The notes beneath the pieces were generated by a model. That model did no database searches. It saw only the letters and a program-made list of their open reading frames with translations, and was not told the DNA's origin. Below are positions 36,868 to 45,411 of a stretch of 64,000 nt of DNA, one piece after another. The translations under genes were made by a program, and so were the position numbers. The stretch is from Falcatimonas sp. MSJ-15 (lineage in GTDB: Bacteria > Bacillota > Clostridia > Lachnospirales > Lachnospiraceae): contig NZ_JAHLQC010000019.1 of assembly GCF_018918265.1 (NCBI RefSeq), positions 1 through 64,000 on the forward strand, in the 5' to 3' direction. Each line of letters begins with the position of its first letter. Position 1 is the stretch's first letter.

Positions 36868-38241
36868 ATGAAGTATGATATTATTATAATTGGAGCAGGT
36901 CCTGGGGGAATATTCTCAGCATACGAATTAGTTAAGGAGAACAGAGGACTTAAAGTGGCTGTGTTTGAAACAGGTCATTCACTTGATAAAAGACATTGTC
37001 CTATAGATGGAGATAAGATAAAGAGTTGTATTAACTGTAAAAGCTGCTCAATAATGAGTGGGTTTGGTGGAGCAGGAGCTTTTTCAGATGGTAAATATAA
37101 TATTACTAATGATTTTGGTGGTACTTTGTATGAATATATTGGTAAAAAAGAAGCTATAAATCTTATGAAATACGTTGATGATATTAATATGGCTTATGGT
37201 GGTGAAGGAACTAAGTTATATTCTACAGCAGGAACAAAGTTTAAAAAAGTATGCTTGCAAAATAAACTTAATCTTCTTGATGCATCAGTAAGACATCTTG
37301 GAACGGATATTAACTTTATAGTACTTGAGAATATCTATGCTGAGTTAAAAGATAAAGTTGAATTCCATTTTGATACTCCGGTAAGAAGTATTGAAGTAAT
37401 AGATGGTGGATATAAGATTATTACAGACAAAGATAGCTATGAGTGTGAAAAATGTATAGTATCTGTTGGAAGAAGTGGAAGCAAATGGATGGAAACTGTA
37501 TGTAATGAACTTGATATTCCGACTAAATCTAACAGAGTTGATATAGGAGTTCGTGTTGAGTTGCCGGCAGTTATTTTTTCACATCTGACAGATGAATTAT
37601 ACGAGAGTAAGATTGTATATAGAACAGAGCAGTTTGAAGATAAAGTCCGTACTTTCTGTATGAATCCACATGGTATTGTTGTTAATGAGAATACTAATGG
37701 CATTGTTACAGTTAATGGACACAGTTATGAAGGCGAAGATAAACAGACAGAGAATACTAACTTTGCATTACTTGTTGCAAAGCATTTTTCAGAGCCTTTT
37801 AAAGATAGTAATGGATATGGTGAGAGTATTGCAAGACTTTCTAATATGCTTGGCGGTGGTGTAATAGTTCAGAGATTTGGTGACCTTGTAAGAGGAAGAA
37901 GAAGTAACCAGAAACGTATAGAAGAAGGGCTTGTAACGCCAACTCTTAATGCAACACCGGGAGATCTTAGCCTTGTGCTTCCAAAGAGAATACTTGACGG
38001 AATTATCGAGATGATATATGCACTCGATAAGATTGCACCGGGTACAGCTAATGATGATACTCTTTTATATGGTGTTGAAGTCAAATTCTATAATATGGAA
38101 GTTGAACTTGATGAACACTTAGAGAGCAGATATAAAGGTCTATATATTATCGGAGATGGAAGCGGTGTTACACATTCACTTTCACATGCATCAGCAAGTG
38201 GCGTATATGTAGCAAGAAATATTCTTGAAAGCATTAACTAA
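36868..38241 (+). CDS. FAD-dependent oxidoreductase (COG2509-like)
   Basis: This 457-residue flavoprotein has an N-terminal dinucleotide-binding motif (IIIGAGPGGIFSAYEL, about 6-21), a CINCKSC cysteine pair (about 51-57) and FGGAGAFSDGKYN. The C-terminal YIIGDGSGVTHSLSHASASG is the second FAD block. It fits the uncharacterised NAD(FAD)-utilising dehydrogenases. The purine riboswitch upstream suggests a link to purine metabolism, but the substrate is unknown. GGAAGGAG precedes its ATG. The last codons are duplicated downstream. Confidence 0.9.
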   Translation: MKYDIIIIGAGPGGIFSAYELVKENRGLKVAVFETGHSLDKRHCPIDGDKIKSCINCKSCSIMSGFGGAGAFSDGKYNITNDFGGTLYEYIGKKEAINLMKYVDDINMAYGGEGTKLYSTAGTKFKKVCLQNKLNLLDASVRHLGTDINFIVLENIYAELKDKVEFHFDTPVRSIEVIDGGYKIITDKDSYECEKCIVSVGRSGSKWMETVCNELDIPTKSNRVDIGVRVELPAVIFSHLTDELYESKIVYRTEQFEDKVRTFCMNPHGIVVNENTNGIVTVNGHSYEGEDKQTENTNFALLVAKHFSEPFKDSNGYGESIARLSNMLGGGVIVQRFGDLVRGRRSNQKRIEEGLVTPTLNATPGDLSLVLPKRILDGIIEMIYALDKIAPGTANDDTLLYGVEVKFYNMEVELDEHLESRYKGLYIIGDGSGVTHSLSHASASGVYVARNILESIN

Positions 38242-38291
38242 TGATGATTAGAAATAATCTTGAAAGCATTAACTAATGATAATTAGATATA
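38221..38291. repeat. 35-bp direct repeat containing the end of the FAD gene
   Basis: TTGAAAGCATTAACTAATGA occurs at 38226 and again 35 bases later. The first copy is the coding end and stop of the FAD oxidoreductase gene. Confidence 0.9.
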
Positions 38292-38932
38292 ATCAGAGTT
38301 ATATTGGTATATATGCTATGCATAGCAGTCAGTATAAGTTTGATTAATATAGATAAAGTTCCATATATCCGGCAAATAATATAGATTAAATCGAATAGCG
38401 TATGTAATAATATAAGTTAACAGATTGGTAATACTATTTACTAAAAAGGATTTACAGGATGATAATGGTATTAAAGTACAGATAGGCTTTAGACATGGAA
38501 CTTGTTAACCCTCATGGTTTATATAAAGCAAAAATAATTACACATATACATACGCTGTTCGTGTTTTGCCATATAAAGTAGTATTAATGATCTGTGATTA
38601 CTTATATAATAAAATAGATAAGTATAATATGTAATTTATAGTATCATAGTATAGATATATAAATGAATAAATAGAAAAGTATATATAAATGAATAAATAG
38701 AAAAGCATATAAAAAGAAATCGGCTGTAAAAACAGCCTTAGATGAGGCACTTGCTCACATTCATGGGGCGAGTGCCTTGTTTTTGTTATTTTGTTATAAA
38801 TCTGTGGTGCAAATCTACAGGATTGTCTATTTAACCGTTGCGTTTCCATCCTTGAAAAAAATAAATCTGTGTCGAAAATCCACAGCTTTGCCTATTAAGA
38901 TAGTCAGTTAACATCTGATGGATATACAACAT
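38292..38932. other. 641-bp gap with hairpin cluster
   Basis: No gene is supported. At 38722-38737 GGCTGT pairs with ACAGCC. At 38746-38776 GGCACTTGCTC pairs with GGGCGAGTGCC and is followed by TTGTTTTTG, a likely terminator. At 38798-38834 and 38863-38899 a 37-bp sequence occurs twice, each copy with a CTGT...ACAG hairpin. The GC-rich arms stand out against AT-rich surroundings; they could be a small RNA or a mobile-element relic. Confidence 0.6.
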
Positions 38933-39001
38933 AAAAAATCAACCAAAATGATTAATTTTAAGAAAATATTAAAAAAAATCAACCAAAATGATTAATTTTA
39001 A
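38933..39001. promoter_or_regulatory. duplicated dyad upstream of leuA (candidate operator)
   Basis: The 29-bp sequence AAAAAATCAACCAAAATGAT plus TAATTTTAA is repeated exactly at 38933 and 38973. Each copy holds the dyad AATCA-N7-TGATT. The second copy ends four bases before the -35 element, a position suited to an activator. Confidence 0.7.
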
Positions 39002-39004
39002 TCA

Positions 39005-39033
39005 TAGTCAAATAACATATTTTGTGTTAACAT
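39005..39033 (+). promoter_or_regulatory. possible leuA promoter
   Basis: TAGTCA, 17 bases and an extended -10 (TGTTAACAT, -10 at 39028-39033). The match is moderate. Confidence 0.5.
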
Positions 39034-39078
39034 AGTATCAGAAATCACTTAAACACTGTGAAGAAAGATAGTATACCT

Positions 39079-39119
39079 TCCGCCTTTGTTATCCGGACGA
39101 TATAAGAGGCGGATTTTTA
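39079..39119 (+). terminator. attenuator-like terminator in the leuA leader
   Basis: TCCGCCT pairs with AGGCGGA around a 21-base loop and runs into TTTTTAT, about 100 bases before the leuA start. It lies downstream of the predicted promoter, so it probably attenuates leuA. No T-box motif (GGTACC) is visible. A GTG-initiated frame entering the hairpin (MKKDSIPSAFVIRTI) lacks a ribosome binding site. Confidence 0.75.
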
Positions 39120-39221
39120 TTTACATAAGTAAATGATTAAGCATGTGCAGATAGGAAGTATCTATCTTATTCACAAAATCCAATAAAAAGTAGAAAATAA
39201 GAAAATATCAGGAGGGCAATT

Positions 39222-41207
39222 ATGAAAGGATACGACAAATACGAAAGAGCATATTTTATGCCACCGGAATGTACATATGAATGGGTTAAAAAAGATTATA
39301 TTGAAGCACCACCAATATGGTGTTCTGTGGATCTTAGAGATGGTAATCAGGCACTTATAGAACCAATGAGCCTTGACGAAAAGCTGCAGTTTTTCGAGAT
39401 GCTTGTTAAGATTGGTTTTAAAGAGATTGAAGTTGGATTTCCTGCTGCATCTGAGACAGAGTATAATTTTATGAGAGCTCTTATTGAGAGAAATATGATA
39501 CCTGATGATGTTACAGTACAGGTACTTACTCAGGCAAGAGAACATATTATTAAGAAGACATTTGAAGCTGTAAAAGGTGCTCCACATGCAGTTATTCATC
39601 TGTATAATTCTACATCTGTTGCACAGAGAGAACAGGTATTTAAAAAGAGTAAGGAAGAAGTTAAACAGATTGCTATTGACGGAGCAAAACTTCTTAAAAA
39701 GTTAGCTGAAGAGACAGATGGTAATTTCTCATTCCAATATAGTCCGGAGAGTTTTCCTGGAACAGAAGTTGATTATGCAGTAGAAGTATGTAATGCAGTA
39801 CTTGATGTATGGCAGCCTAAAAAAGATAACAAAGCAATTATTAATATTCCAACAACAGTAGAGAATGCAATGCCACATGTATTTGCAACACAGGTTGAAT
39901 ATATAAGTAAACACCTTAAATATAGAGATGCTGTTACATTATGCCTTCATCCTCATAATGACAGAGGAAGTGGTGTAAGTGATGCAGAACTTGGAATTTT
40001 AGCTGGAGCTGAGAGAATTGAGGGAACACTTTTTGGTAATGGTGAGAGAACAGGTAATGTTGATATCGTTACACTTGCTATGAATATGTTCTCACATGGA
40101 GTAGATCCAAAACTTGATTTTCATAATATGCCAGAGATTCGTGCCAAGTATGAGCAATTTACAAGAATGCATGTATATGAGAGACAGCCATATGCAGGAG
40201 ATCTTGTATTTACAGCTTTTTCAGGTTCTCATCAGGATGCGATTGCAAAAGGTATGGCATGGAGAGAAGAGAAAAAACTGCATAAATGGTCAGTTCCATA
40301 TCTTCCGGTTGATCCTATGGATGTTGGAAGAACTTATGATTCAGATGTTATCAGAATTAATAGTCAGTCAGGCCGAGGCGGTGTAAGCTATGTTCTTAAA
40401 CAAAATTTTGGTATTGCACTTCCAGACAAGATGAGAGAAGAAGTTGGCTACCTTGTAAAACATGTATCAGATGAAGAACATAAGGAATTATCACCACAGT
40501 GGATATATGAGATATTTGTTGATAAATATGTTCACTCACAGCCATTTTTCCAGATATCAGAATGTCACTTTAAACAGATTGATGGTATTATGGCTGAAGC
40601 TACAATTATACATGGAGCTAAAAAATGTATTGTTGATGCTAATGGTAATGGTCGTCTTGATGCTGTAAGTAACACTATTAAACAGTATTTTGGAATAAGT
40701 TATGAACTTACAGTATATGAGGAGCATGCACTTTCACAGGGTTCATCATCAAAAGCTATGTCTTATGTAGGAATAACTTGTGAAGACAAATTATATTGGG
40801 GTGCAGGCATAGATGATGATATTATCAAATCTTCAATTAATGCGTTAGTTGTTGCAGTTAATCAGCTTCCTGTATTAAAAGACGATACAAGTATACAAGA
40901 TGAGAGACTTATACAGATAGAGAATTACATTCAGGCTAATTATCAGACAGTAACTCTTGAAGACATTGCTGATAAATTTAACCTTACAGAGCAGTATGTT
41001 TCAAAGTATATAAAAGATAAATCAGGTAAGACATTCGGTGATATCGTTCAGAATATCAGAATGAAAAAAGCCAAGACATTGTTAAAAAATGGCAATATGA
41101 CAGTTGAAAATATTGCAGCAGCAGTAGGATATCCTAATGTTGAACATTTTAACAGATTGTTTAAGAAAAAATATGATATGACACCAGTGCAGTATCGTAA
41201 TTCATAA
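39222..41207 (+). CDS. leuA: 2-isopropylmalate synthase fused to an AraC-type DNA-binding domain
   Basis: The first 553 residues are a complete LeuA of the long (yeast-like) type, which condenses 2-oxoisovalerate and acetyl-CoA in leucine synthesis. The catalytic barrel has [10 protein letters not shown] (about 36-45) and [25 protein letters not shown] follows. The regulatory LeuA-dimer domain (about 440-550) includes [20 protein letters not shown]. From residue 554 (base 40881) the same frame continues into a full AraC domain of about 105 residues. Its first helix-turn-helix is [20 protein letters not shown] and its second is [21 protein letters not shown], ending [12 protein letters not shown]. 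There is no stop, frameshift or internal start. GGAGGG precedes the ATG. Leucine-dependent gene control is inference. Confidence 0.95.
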   Translation: MKGYDKYERAYFMPPECTYEWVKKDYIEAPPIWCSVDLRDGNQALIEPMSLDEKLQFFEMLVKIGFKEIEVGFPAASETEYNFMRALIERNMIPDDVTVQVLTQAREHIIKKTFEAVKGAPHAVIHLYNSTSVAQREQVFKKSKEEVKQIAIDGAKLLKKLAEETDGNFSFQYSPESFPGTEVDYAVEVCNAVLDVWQPKKDNKAIINIPTTVENAMPHVFATQVEYISKHLKYRDAVTLCLHPHNDRGSGVSDAELGILAGAERIEGTLFGNGERTGNVDIVTLAMNMFSHGVDPKLDFHNMPEIRAKYEQFTRMHVYERQPYAGDLVFTAFSGSHQDAIAKGMAWREEKKLHKWSVPYLPVDPMDVGRTYDSDVIRINSQSGRGGVSYVLKQNFGIALPDKMREEVGYLVKHVSDEEHKELSPQWIYEIFVDKYVHSQPFFQISECHFKQIDGIMAEATIIHGAKKCIVDANGNGRLDAVSNTIKQYFGISYELTVYEEHALSQGSSSKAMSYVGITCEDKLYWGAGIDDDIIKSSINALVVAVNQLPVLKDDTSIQDERLIQIENYIQANYQTVTLEDIADKFNLTEQYVSKYIKDKSGKTFGDIVQNIRMKKAKTLLKNGNMTVENIAAAVGYPNVEHFNRLFKKKYDMTPVQYRNS

Positions 41208-41212
41208 AAATC

Positions 41213-41275
41213 ACAGTCCCTTTATGCAGGTTGTGCAATGTAGTTATTACATATAGCAATACATAAAGGGACTGT
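41213..41275. repeat. long hairpin after leuA
   Basis: A perfect 14-bp stem, ACAGTCCCTTTATG with CATAAAGGGACTGT, encloses a second hairpin (ATGTA/TTACAT) and starts six bases after the leuA stop. It is followed by A residues rather than T on the plus strand, so it may protect the mRNA end more than terminate. Confidence 0.8.
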
Positions 41276-41315
41276 AAAAATATTATGCATAATTGATAAT
41301 AGTACAATGTCTGAC

Positions 41316-41343
41316 TTGCTTTATTGTATATACTTGATATAAT
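41316..41343 (+). promoter_or_regulatory. promoter of the DUF6472 gene
   Basis: TTGCTT, 16 bases and a perfect TATAAT. The leader behind it can pair TAAGCAGG (from 41350) with CCTGTTGCTTA just before the ribosome binding site. Confidence 0.65.
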
Positions 41344-41425
41344 AATATTTAAGCAGGAAGCACTAAAACCTTAGCTTTGTGAGTATATACAAACCTGTTG
41401 CTTATGATTAAAAGGAGATAAAAAT

Positions 41426-41617
41426 ATGGCGAAGATAAGTAAAAAAACTAATTGTGACGATTGTCAATATTATGCATATGATGAAGATTATGAAAGCTAT
41501 TTTTGTGAGATGAATCTTGATGAAGACGAGATGGCGAGATTTATGACAGCTTCATATGACAATTGCCCTTATTATAGAAGTGGTGATGAATACAGAGTAG
41601 TAAGACACCAGATGTAA
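41426..41617 (+). CDS. DUF6472 family small Cys-rich protein
   Basis: This 63-residue acidic protein has four cysteines (CDDC at 10-13, then about 27 and 46) that could bind a metal. It matches the DUF6472 type, whose function is unknown. AAAGGAG precedes the ATG. It has its own promoter and lies between leuA and ilvE without clear operon linkage. Confidence 0.85.
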   Translation: MAKISKKTNCDDCQYYAYDEDYESYFCEMNLDEDEMARFMTASYDNCPYYRSGDEYRVVRHQM

Positions 41618-41664
41618 TAGATATTAATTATGAATACAAAAATTGAAAAACTTTAAAAAAAATA

Positions 41665-41693
41665 ATGACATATTATATCTAAGGTGCTATACT
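41665..41693 (+). promoter_or_regulatory. promoter of ilvE
   Basis: ATGACA, 17 bases and TATACT, 80 bases before the ilvE start. Confidence 0.6.
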
Positions 41694-41773
41694 AACGTTA
41701 ATGTATTATTTTTGCAATGTATAAAAGCAGAGATAATGACTCTTAGAATAATTACTGAAAGGAAGTTTTTATT

Positions 41774-42799
41774 ATGGAAAAGAAAAATATCGATTGGGAG
41801 AATATCGGCTTTGGATATATCCAGACTGATAAAAGATTCGTAGCAAATTATAAGAACGGAGCATGGGATGAAGGTACATTAACAGATGATGCTAATATAG
41901 TTCTTAATGAATGTGCCGGTGTTTTACAATATGCTCAGACTTGTTTTGAAGGAATGAAGGCATACACTACTGAAGACGGACATATAGTAACTTTCCGTCC
42001 TGATCTTAACGCACAGCGTATGGAAGATTCAGCCAGAAGACTTGAGATGCCTGTATTCCCACAGGACAAGTTTGTTGAAGCTATTGTAAAAACAGTTGAA
42101 GCTAATGAAGCATATGTTCCACCATATGGTTCAGGAGCAACATTATATATCAGACCATATATGTTCGGCAGCAGCCCTGTAATCGGTGTAAAGCCAGCAG
42201 AAGAATATCAGTTCAGAATTCTTACAACACCAGTCGGACCATACTTTAAGGGTGGCGTTAAGCCATTAACAATTCGTGTAAGTGATTTCGATAGAGCAGC
42301 ACCTAACGGAACAGGACATATCAAAGCTGGTCTTAACTATGCAATGAGTTTACATGCAATTGTAACAGCACATGAAGAAGGATATGCTGAGAATATGTAT
42401 CTTGATGCTGCTACAAGAACTAAAGTAGAAGAAACAGGTGGAGCTAACTTTATATTTGTAACTAAAGATAATAAAGTTGTAACTCCTAAGTCAAATAGTA
42501 TTCTTCCTTCAATTACACGTCGTTCACTTATGGTTGTTGCTAAAGATTATCTTGGTCTTGAAGTTGAAGAAAGAGAAGTATATTTAGACGAAGTAAAAGA
42601 TTTTGCAGAATGTGGACTCTGTGGTACAGCAGCAGTTATCTCACCAGTAGGTAAGATCGTTGACCATGGTAAAGAGATCTGTTTCCCAAGTGGAATGGAA
42701 GAGATGGGACCTATAACTAAGAAGTTATATGAGACATTAACAGGTATCCAGATGGGTAGAATTGAAGCACCAGAAGGATGGATAAAAGTTATTAAATAA
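41774..42799 (+). CDS. ilvE: branched-chain amino acid aminotransferase
   Basis: This PLP enzyme interconverts leucine, isoleucine and valine with their 2-oxo acids. It has 341 residues, of fold type IV. Typical blocks are VLQYAQTCFEGMKAY, FRPDLNAQRM, LYIRPYMFG, the PLP-lysine segment GTGHIKAGLNYAMS (about 186-199) and VEETGGANFIFV. GGAAG precedes the ATG. With leuA 570 bases upstream it forms a branched-chain amino acid cluster, though each has its own promoter. Confidence 0.97.
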   Translation: MEKKNIDWENIGFGYIQTDKRFVANYKNGAWDEGTLTDDANIVLNECAGVLQYAQTCFEGMKAYTTEDGHIVTFRPDLNAQRMEDSARRLEMPVFPQDKFVEAIVKTVEANEAYVPPYGSGATLYIRPYMFGSSPVIGVKPAEEYQFRILTTPVGPYFKGGVKPLTIRVSDFDRAAPNGTGHIKAGLNYAMSLHAIVTAHEEGYAENMYLDAATRTKVEETGGANFIFVTKDNKVVTPKSNSILPSITRRSLMVVAKDYLGLEVEEREVYLDEVKDFAECGLCGTAAVISPVGKIVDHGKEICFPSGMEEMGPITKKLYETLTGIQMGRIEAPEGWIKVIK

Positions 42800-42844
42800 A
42801 AACTGACTTTTGTTTTTGGTAATAAAAAGCTAGTTGTATACAAT

Positions 42845-42922
42845 AAAAAGCTATGTGTATGTATAGGAACAATCTTTAAAATAGTATTTTAAGAATGTTT
42901 ACTATATGACACATAGCTTTTT
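42845..42922. terminator. bidirectional terminator after ilvE
   Basis: AAAAAGCTATGTGT pairs with ACACATAGCTTTTT, with a nested AAAATA/TATTTT hairpin inside. It lies between the convergent ilvE and the minus-strand zinc-ribbon gene. A partial copy of the left arm sits 25 bases upstream. Confidence 0.88.
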
Positions 42923-42978
42923 AAATATAAAAAATGAATCTGATTAATACATAATGATAAGAAACAATTTAATGCAGA

Positions 42979-43791
42979 TTAGTACAGCTTATCAATGATC
43001 TCTTCACAAAGATTATCAAGATAGCCATCATCCATCTTACCAAAATGTTCAACAATAAGTTCTTTTATTTTTTCAGTTCTCTTGAAGAATAATACTTCGT
43101 CAGGAAGTGAATTATCATCAAGAAGTTCATCAATGTTGTGAGCTTTGTATGTAGCAAAGAACCAGTCTTTAATCTCTTTAGTTGTCTTTTCTTCTGTTCC
43201 GGCTTCGCTTTTTAACTTCTTAGCAGATGTAAGTGAATTGATTCCACCATATAAGAAGACAATTAGCAAAGCAGAGAATACAATATAAAACAGAGGACTG
43301 TTATTGTATTTGATAATGCCTGCGATATTAAGAATCATATATATTGCACATATGAATGTGAATACAAGAAGTGATATTCCGGACGATTTAAGTTCCGTAT
43401 ATTTGCTTGATTTATTCTCGTATACAGGGGATTCATCAGTAGTGATATTGTTTGAATTATCTCTATCAATATCAGTTTCATTGTTAAGTTGATCTTCTAA
43501 TTCGCTTTCTTTAAAGATTTTAACCAAAGCAGCAGCTTTTTCTTCATCTTCAGGAAGTACATATACAGAATAGCTTATGAGTTCATCATCATAATCCATA
43601 CAGGCACTTTGGATATCAGAATATTTTAGAAAATCAACAAGTCGTTTAGCTGGTTCTTCTTCAAGATATATAAGTGGTACATGTGTGAGCTTTATATCAT
43701 CATCAAGTGATTCAACAAGTGGCACATTGCAATCTTTACATATACTAATTCCAGCAATATATTCATTTTTGCATTTTGGACACCATGGCAT
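42979..43791 (-). CDS. zinc-ribbon/DUF2007-like membrane protein
   Basis: This 270-residue protein starts with a CPKC...CKDC zinc ribbon (residues 4-22). A DUF2007-like ferredoxin-fold region (about 45-95, LEEEPAKRLVDFLKYSDIQS) follows, then an acidic linker. Two membrane helices (about 140-190) and a C-terminal helical domain complete it. I start at the ATG giving MPWCPKCK because GGAGGG lies just before it. The function is unknown; such proteins may be involved in protein-protein contacts at the membrane. Confidence 0.82.
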   Translation of the reverse strand: MPWCPKCKNEYIAGISICKDCNVPLVESLDDDIKLTHVPLIYLEEEPAKRLVDFLKYSDIQSACMDYDDELISYSVYVLPEDEEKAAALVKIFKESELEDQLNNETDIDRDNSNNITTDESPVYENKSSKYTELKSSGISLLVFTFICAIYMILNIAGIIKYNNSPLFYIVFSALLIVFLYGGINSLTSAKKLKSEAGTEEKTTKEIKDWFFATYKAHNIDELLDDNSLPDEVLFFKRTEKIKELIVEHFGKMDDGYLDNLCEEIIDKLY

Positions 43792-44008
43792 AGAATAATC
43801 CCTCCCTATGAAATTAATAATCCTTTTCATTATATATTATAGAAGTAAGAGTTGCAAGCACATACATAATTTGATAAACTAAATTTTATGGAAATGTCAA
43901 AAGTTTTAATGACTTTAACCATAGATTATTAAAAAAATTAGGATATATACGCAAGTACAATCAAGTGATTTTAAGAAGAATGTACTGAAGTAAAAATGAG
44001 GTGAAAAT

Positions 44009-44632
44009 ATGTTTGATGGAATAATTTTTGATTTGGATGGAACATTGTGGGATGCGACAGATATGGTAGCTGTTGCATGGGAGAAGGTTATCAATGATAA
44101 GACAGGACTTGGAATAAAGATATCAGGTGATGATCTCAAAAGATTATTTGGTCGTCCATTACCAGTTATTATAGAAGCACTTCTTCCAGAACTTACAAAA
44201 CAGCAGCAGGAAGAAGTACTTGAAGTATGTACACAGGCAGAATATGATGAACTTAGAATTAATCCAGGTAAACTCTATGACGGTCTTGTAGATACACTTA
44301 AAGTGCTGAGTAAAAAATATAAACTGTTTATAGTTAGTAATTGTCAGGCAGGTTATATTGAACTATTTTTTGAAGTGACAGGACTTGATAAATATTTTGC
44401 AGATTATGAATGTCCGGGAAAAAGCGGGCTTCTTAAGGCAGCTAACAATAGACTTATAGTAGAACGCAATGCTCTTAAGAATCCGGTATATGTTGGTGAT
44501 ACAATGGGAGATAAAGAGGCTAGTGATGAAGCAGGTATTCCATTTATATTTGCTTCTTATGGATATGGAGAAGTAGATAATTACTATGCGAAGATTGAAA
44601 GTATAGATGAATTACAGAAGATATTAATGTAG
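44009..44632 (+). CDS. HAD family phosphatase
   Basis: This 207-residue haloacid-dehalogenase-fold phosphatase has motif I DLDGTLWD (about 8-15), motif II IVSNCQ, and motif III/IV VYVGDTMGDKEASDEAGIPF. The cap domain is helical (subclass C1, like phosphoglycolate phosphatase). The substrate is unknown. GAGGTGA precedes the ATG. The last codons and stop belong to a long repeat array; rlmH follows. Confidence 0.92.
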   Translation: MFDGIIFDLDGTLWDATDMVAVAWEKVINDKTGLGIKISGDDLKRLFGRPLPVIIEALLPELTKQQQEEVLEVCTQAEYDELRINPGKLYDGLVDTLKVLSKKYKLFIVSNCQAGYIELFFEVTGLDKYFADYECPGKSGLLKAANNRLIVERNALKNPVYVGDTMGDKEASDEAGIPFIFASYGYGEVDNYYAKIESIDELQKILM

Positions 44633-44820
44633 CAGGATAATTGCTTTAGCAGGATAATTAACTTACTAGGATAATTAACTTAGAATGAAATTGATTTAGA
44701 AGAATAATTACTTTAGAGTGATGATTACTTTAGAATGATAATTAATGTAGCAGGATAATTGCTTTAGCAGGATAATTAACTTAGAATGAAATTAATTTAG
44801 AAGAATAATTACTTTAGAAG
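44623..44820. repeat. nested tandem repeats starting at the HAD gene stop
   Basis: Short units of about 17 bp (TTAGCAGGATAATTAAC and variants) recur about eleven times. A 43-bp block beginning ATTAATGTAGCAGGATAATT, which contains the HAD stop codon, is repeated without change 118 bp later (44623 and 44741). The array fills almost the whole space to the rlmH ribosome binding site. Confidence 0.92.
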
Positions 44821-44831
44821 GAGATGAAAAG

Positions 44832-45311
44832 TTGAAGATTACATTAGTAACAGTTGGAAAAATAAAAGAAAAATTCTATACACAGGCAATTGATGAGTAT
44901 AGTAAACGTCTGTCAAAATATTGCAAACTTGAGATTATTGAAGTAGCAGATGAGAAGACAATGGATCTTAGTAAAGAAGGACTTAATCGCAAAGTGATAG
45001 AAAAAGAAGGCGAGAGAATTCTTCAGAATATAAGGGATGATGCTTATGTTATAGCTTTGGCAATTAATGGTAAGATGCTTGATTCAGTTGAACTTTCGGA
45101 TAAGATTGACGAACTTATGGTATCAGGCAAGAGCCAGATAGTATTTGTAATTGGAGGTTCGCTTGGGTTGTCTGATGCAGTAATGAAGAGAGCAGATTAT
45201 AGTCTTAGTTTTTCTAAGATGACATTTCCGCATCAGCTTATGAGAGTTGTACTTCTTGAACAGATATATAGAAGTTTTCGAATTATGAATAATGAGCCAT
45301 ATCATAAGTAA
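44832..45311 (+). CDS. rlmH: 23S rRNA (pseudouridine-1915-N3)-methyltransferase
   Basis: RlmH methylates pseudouridine 1915 in helix 69 of 23S rRNA using S-adenosylmethionine. It has 159 residues, the standard length. SPOUT-fold blocks are [40 protein letters not shown] and the C-terminal [20 protein letters not shown] ending with NNEPYHK. It starts at TTG with AAGGAGATG upstream. Confidence 0.97.
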   Translation: MKITLVTVGKIKEKFYTQAIDEYSKRLSKYCKLEIIEVADEKTMDLSKEGLNRKVIEKEGERILQNIRDDAYVIALAINGKMLDSVELSDKIDELMVSGKSQIVFVIGGSLGLSDAVMKRADYSLSFSKMTFPHQLMRVVLLEQIYRSFRIMNNEPYHK

Positions 45312-45411
45312 AGAATGATAACAACGAAGTTATATATTGAGTAAATGCCAACGATATGGTATGTAGTAAATATTAAGTTGTTAACAGATGTAAAAAGAGA
45401 GTGGGGATAAG

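Noticed and set aside
38415..38509. Possible coding remnant ending DDNGIKVQIGFRHGTC
   Set aside because: It looks protein-like for about 25 codons but has no start, no recognised family and no flanking support; too weak to list.
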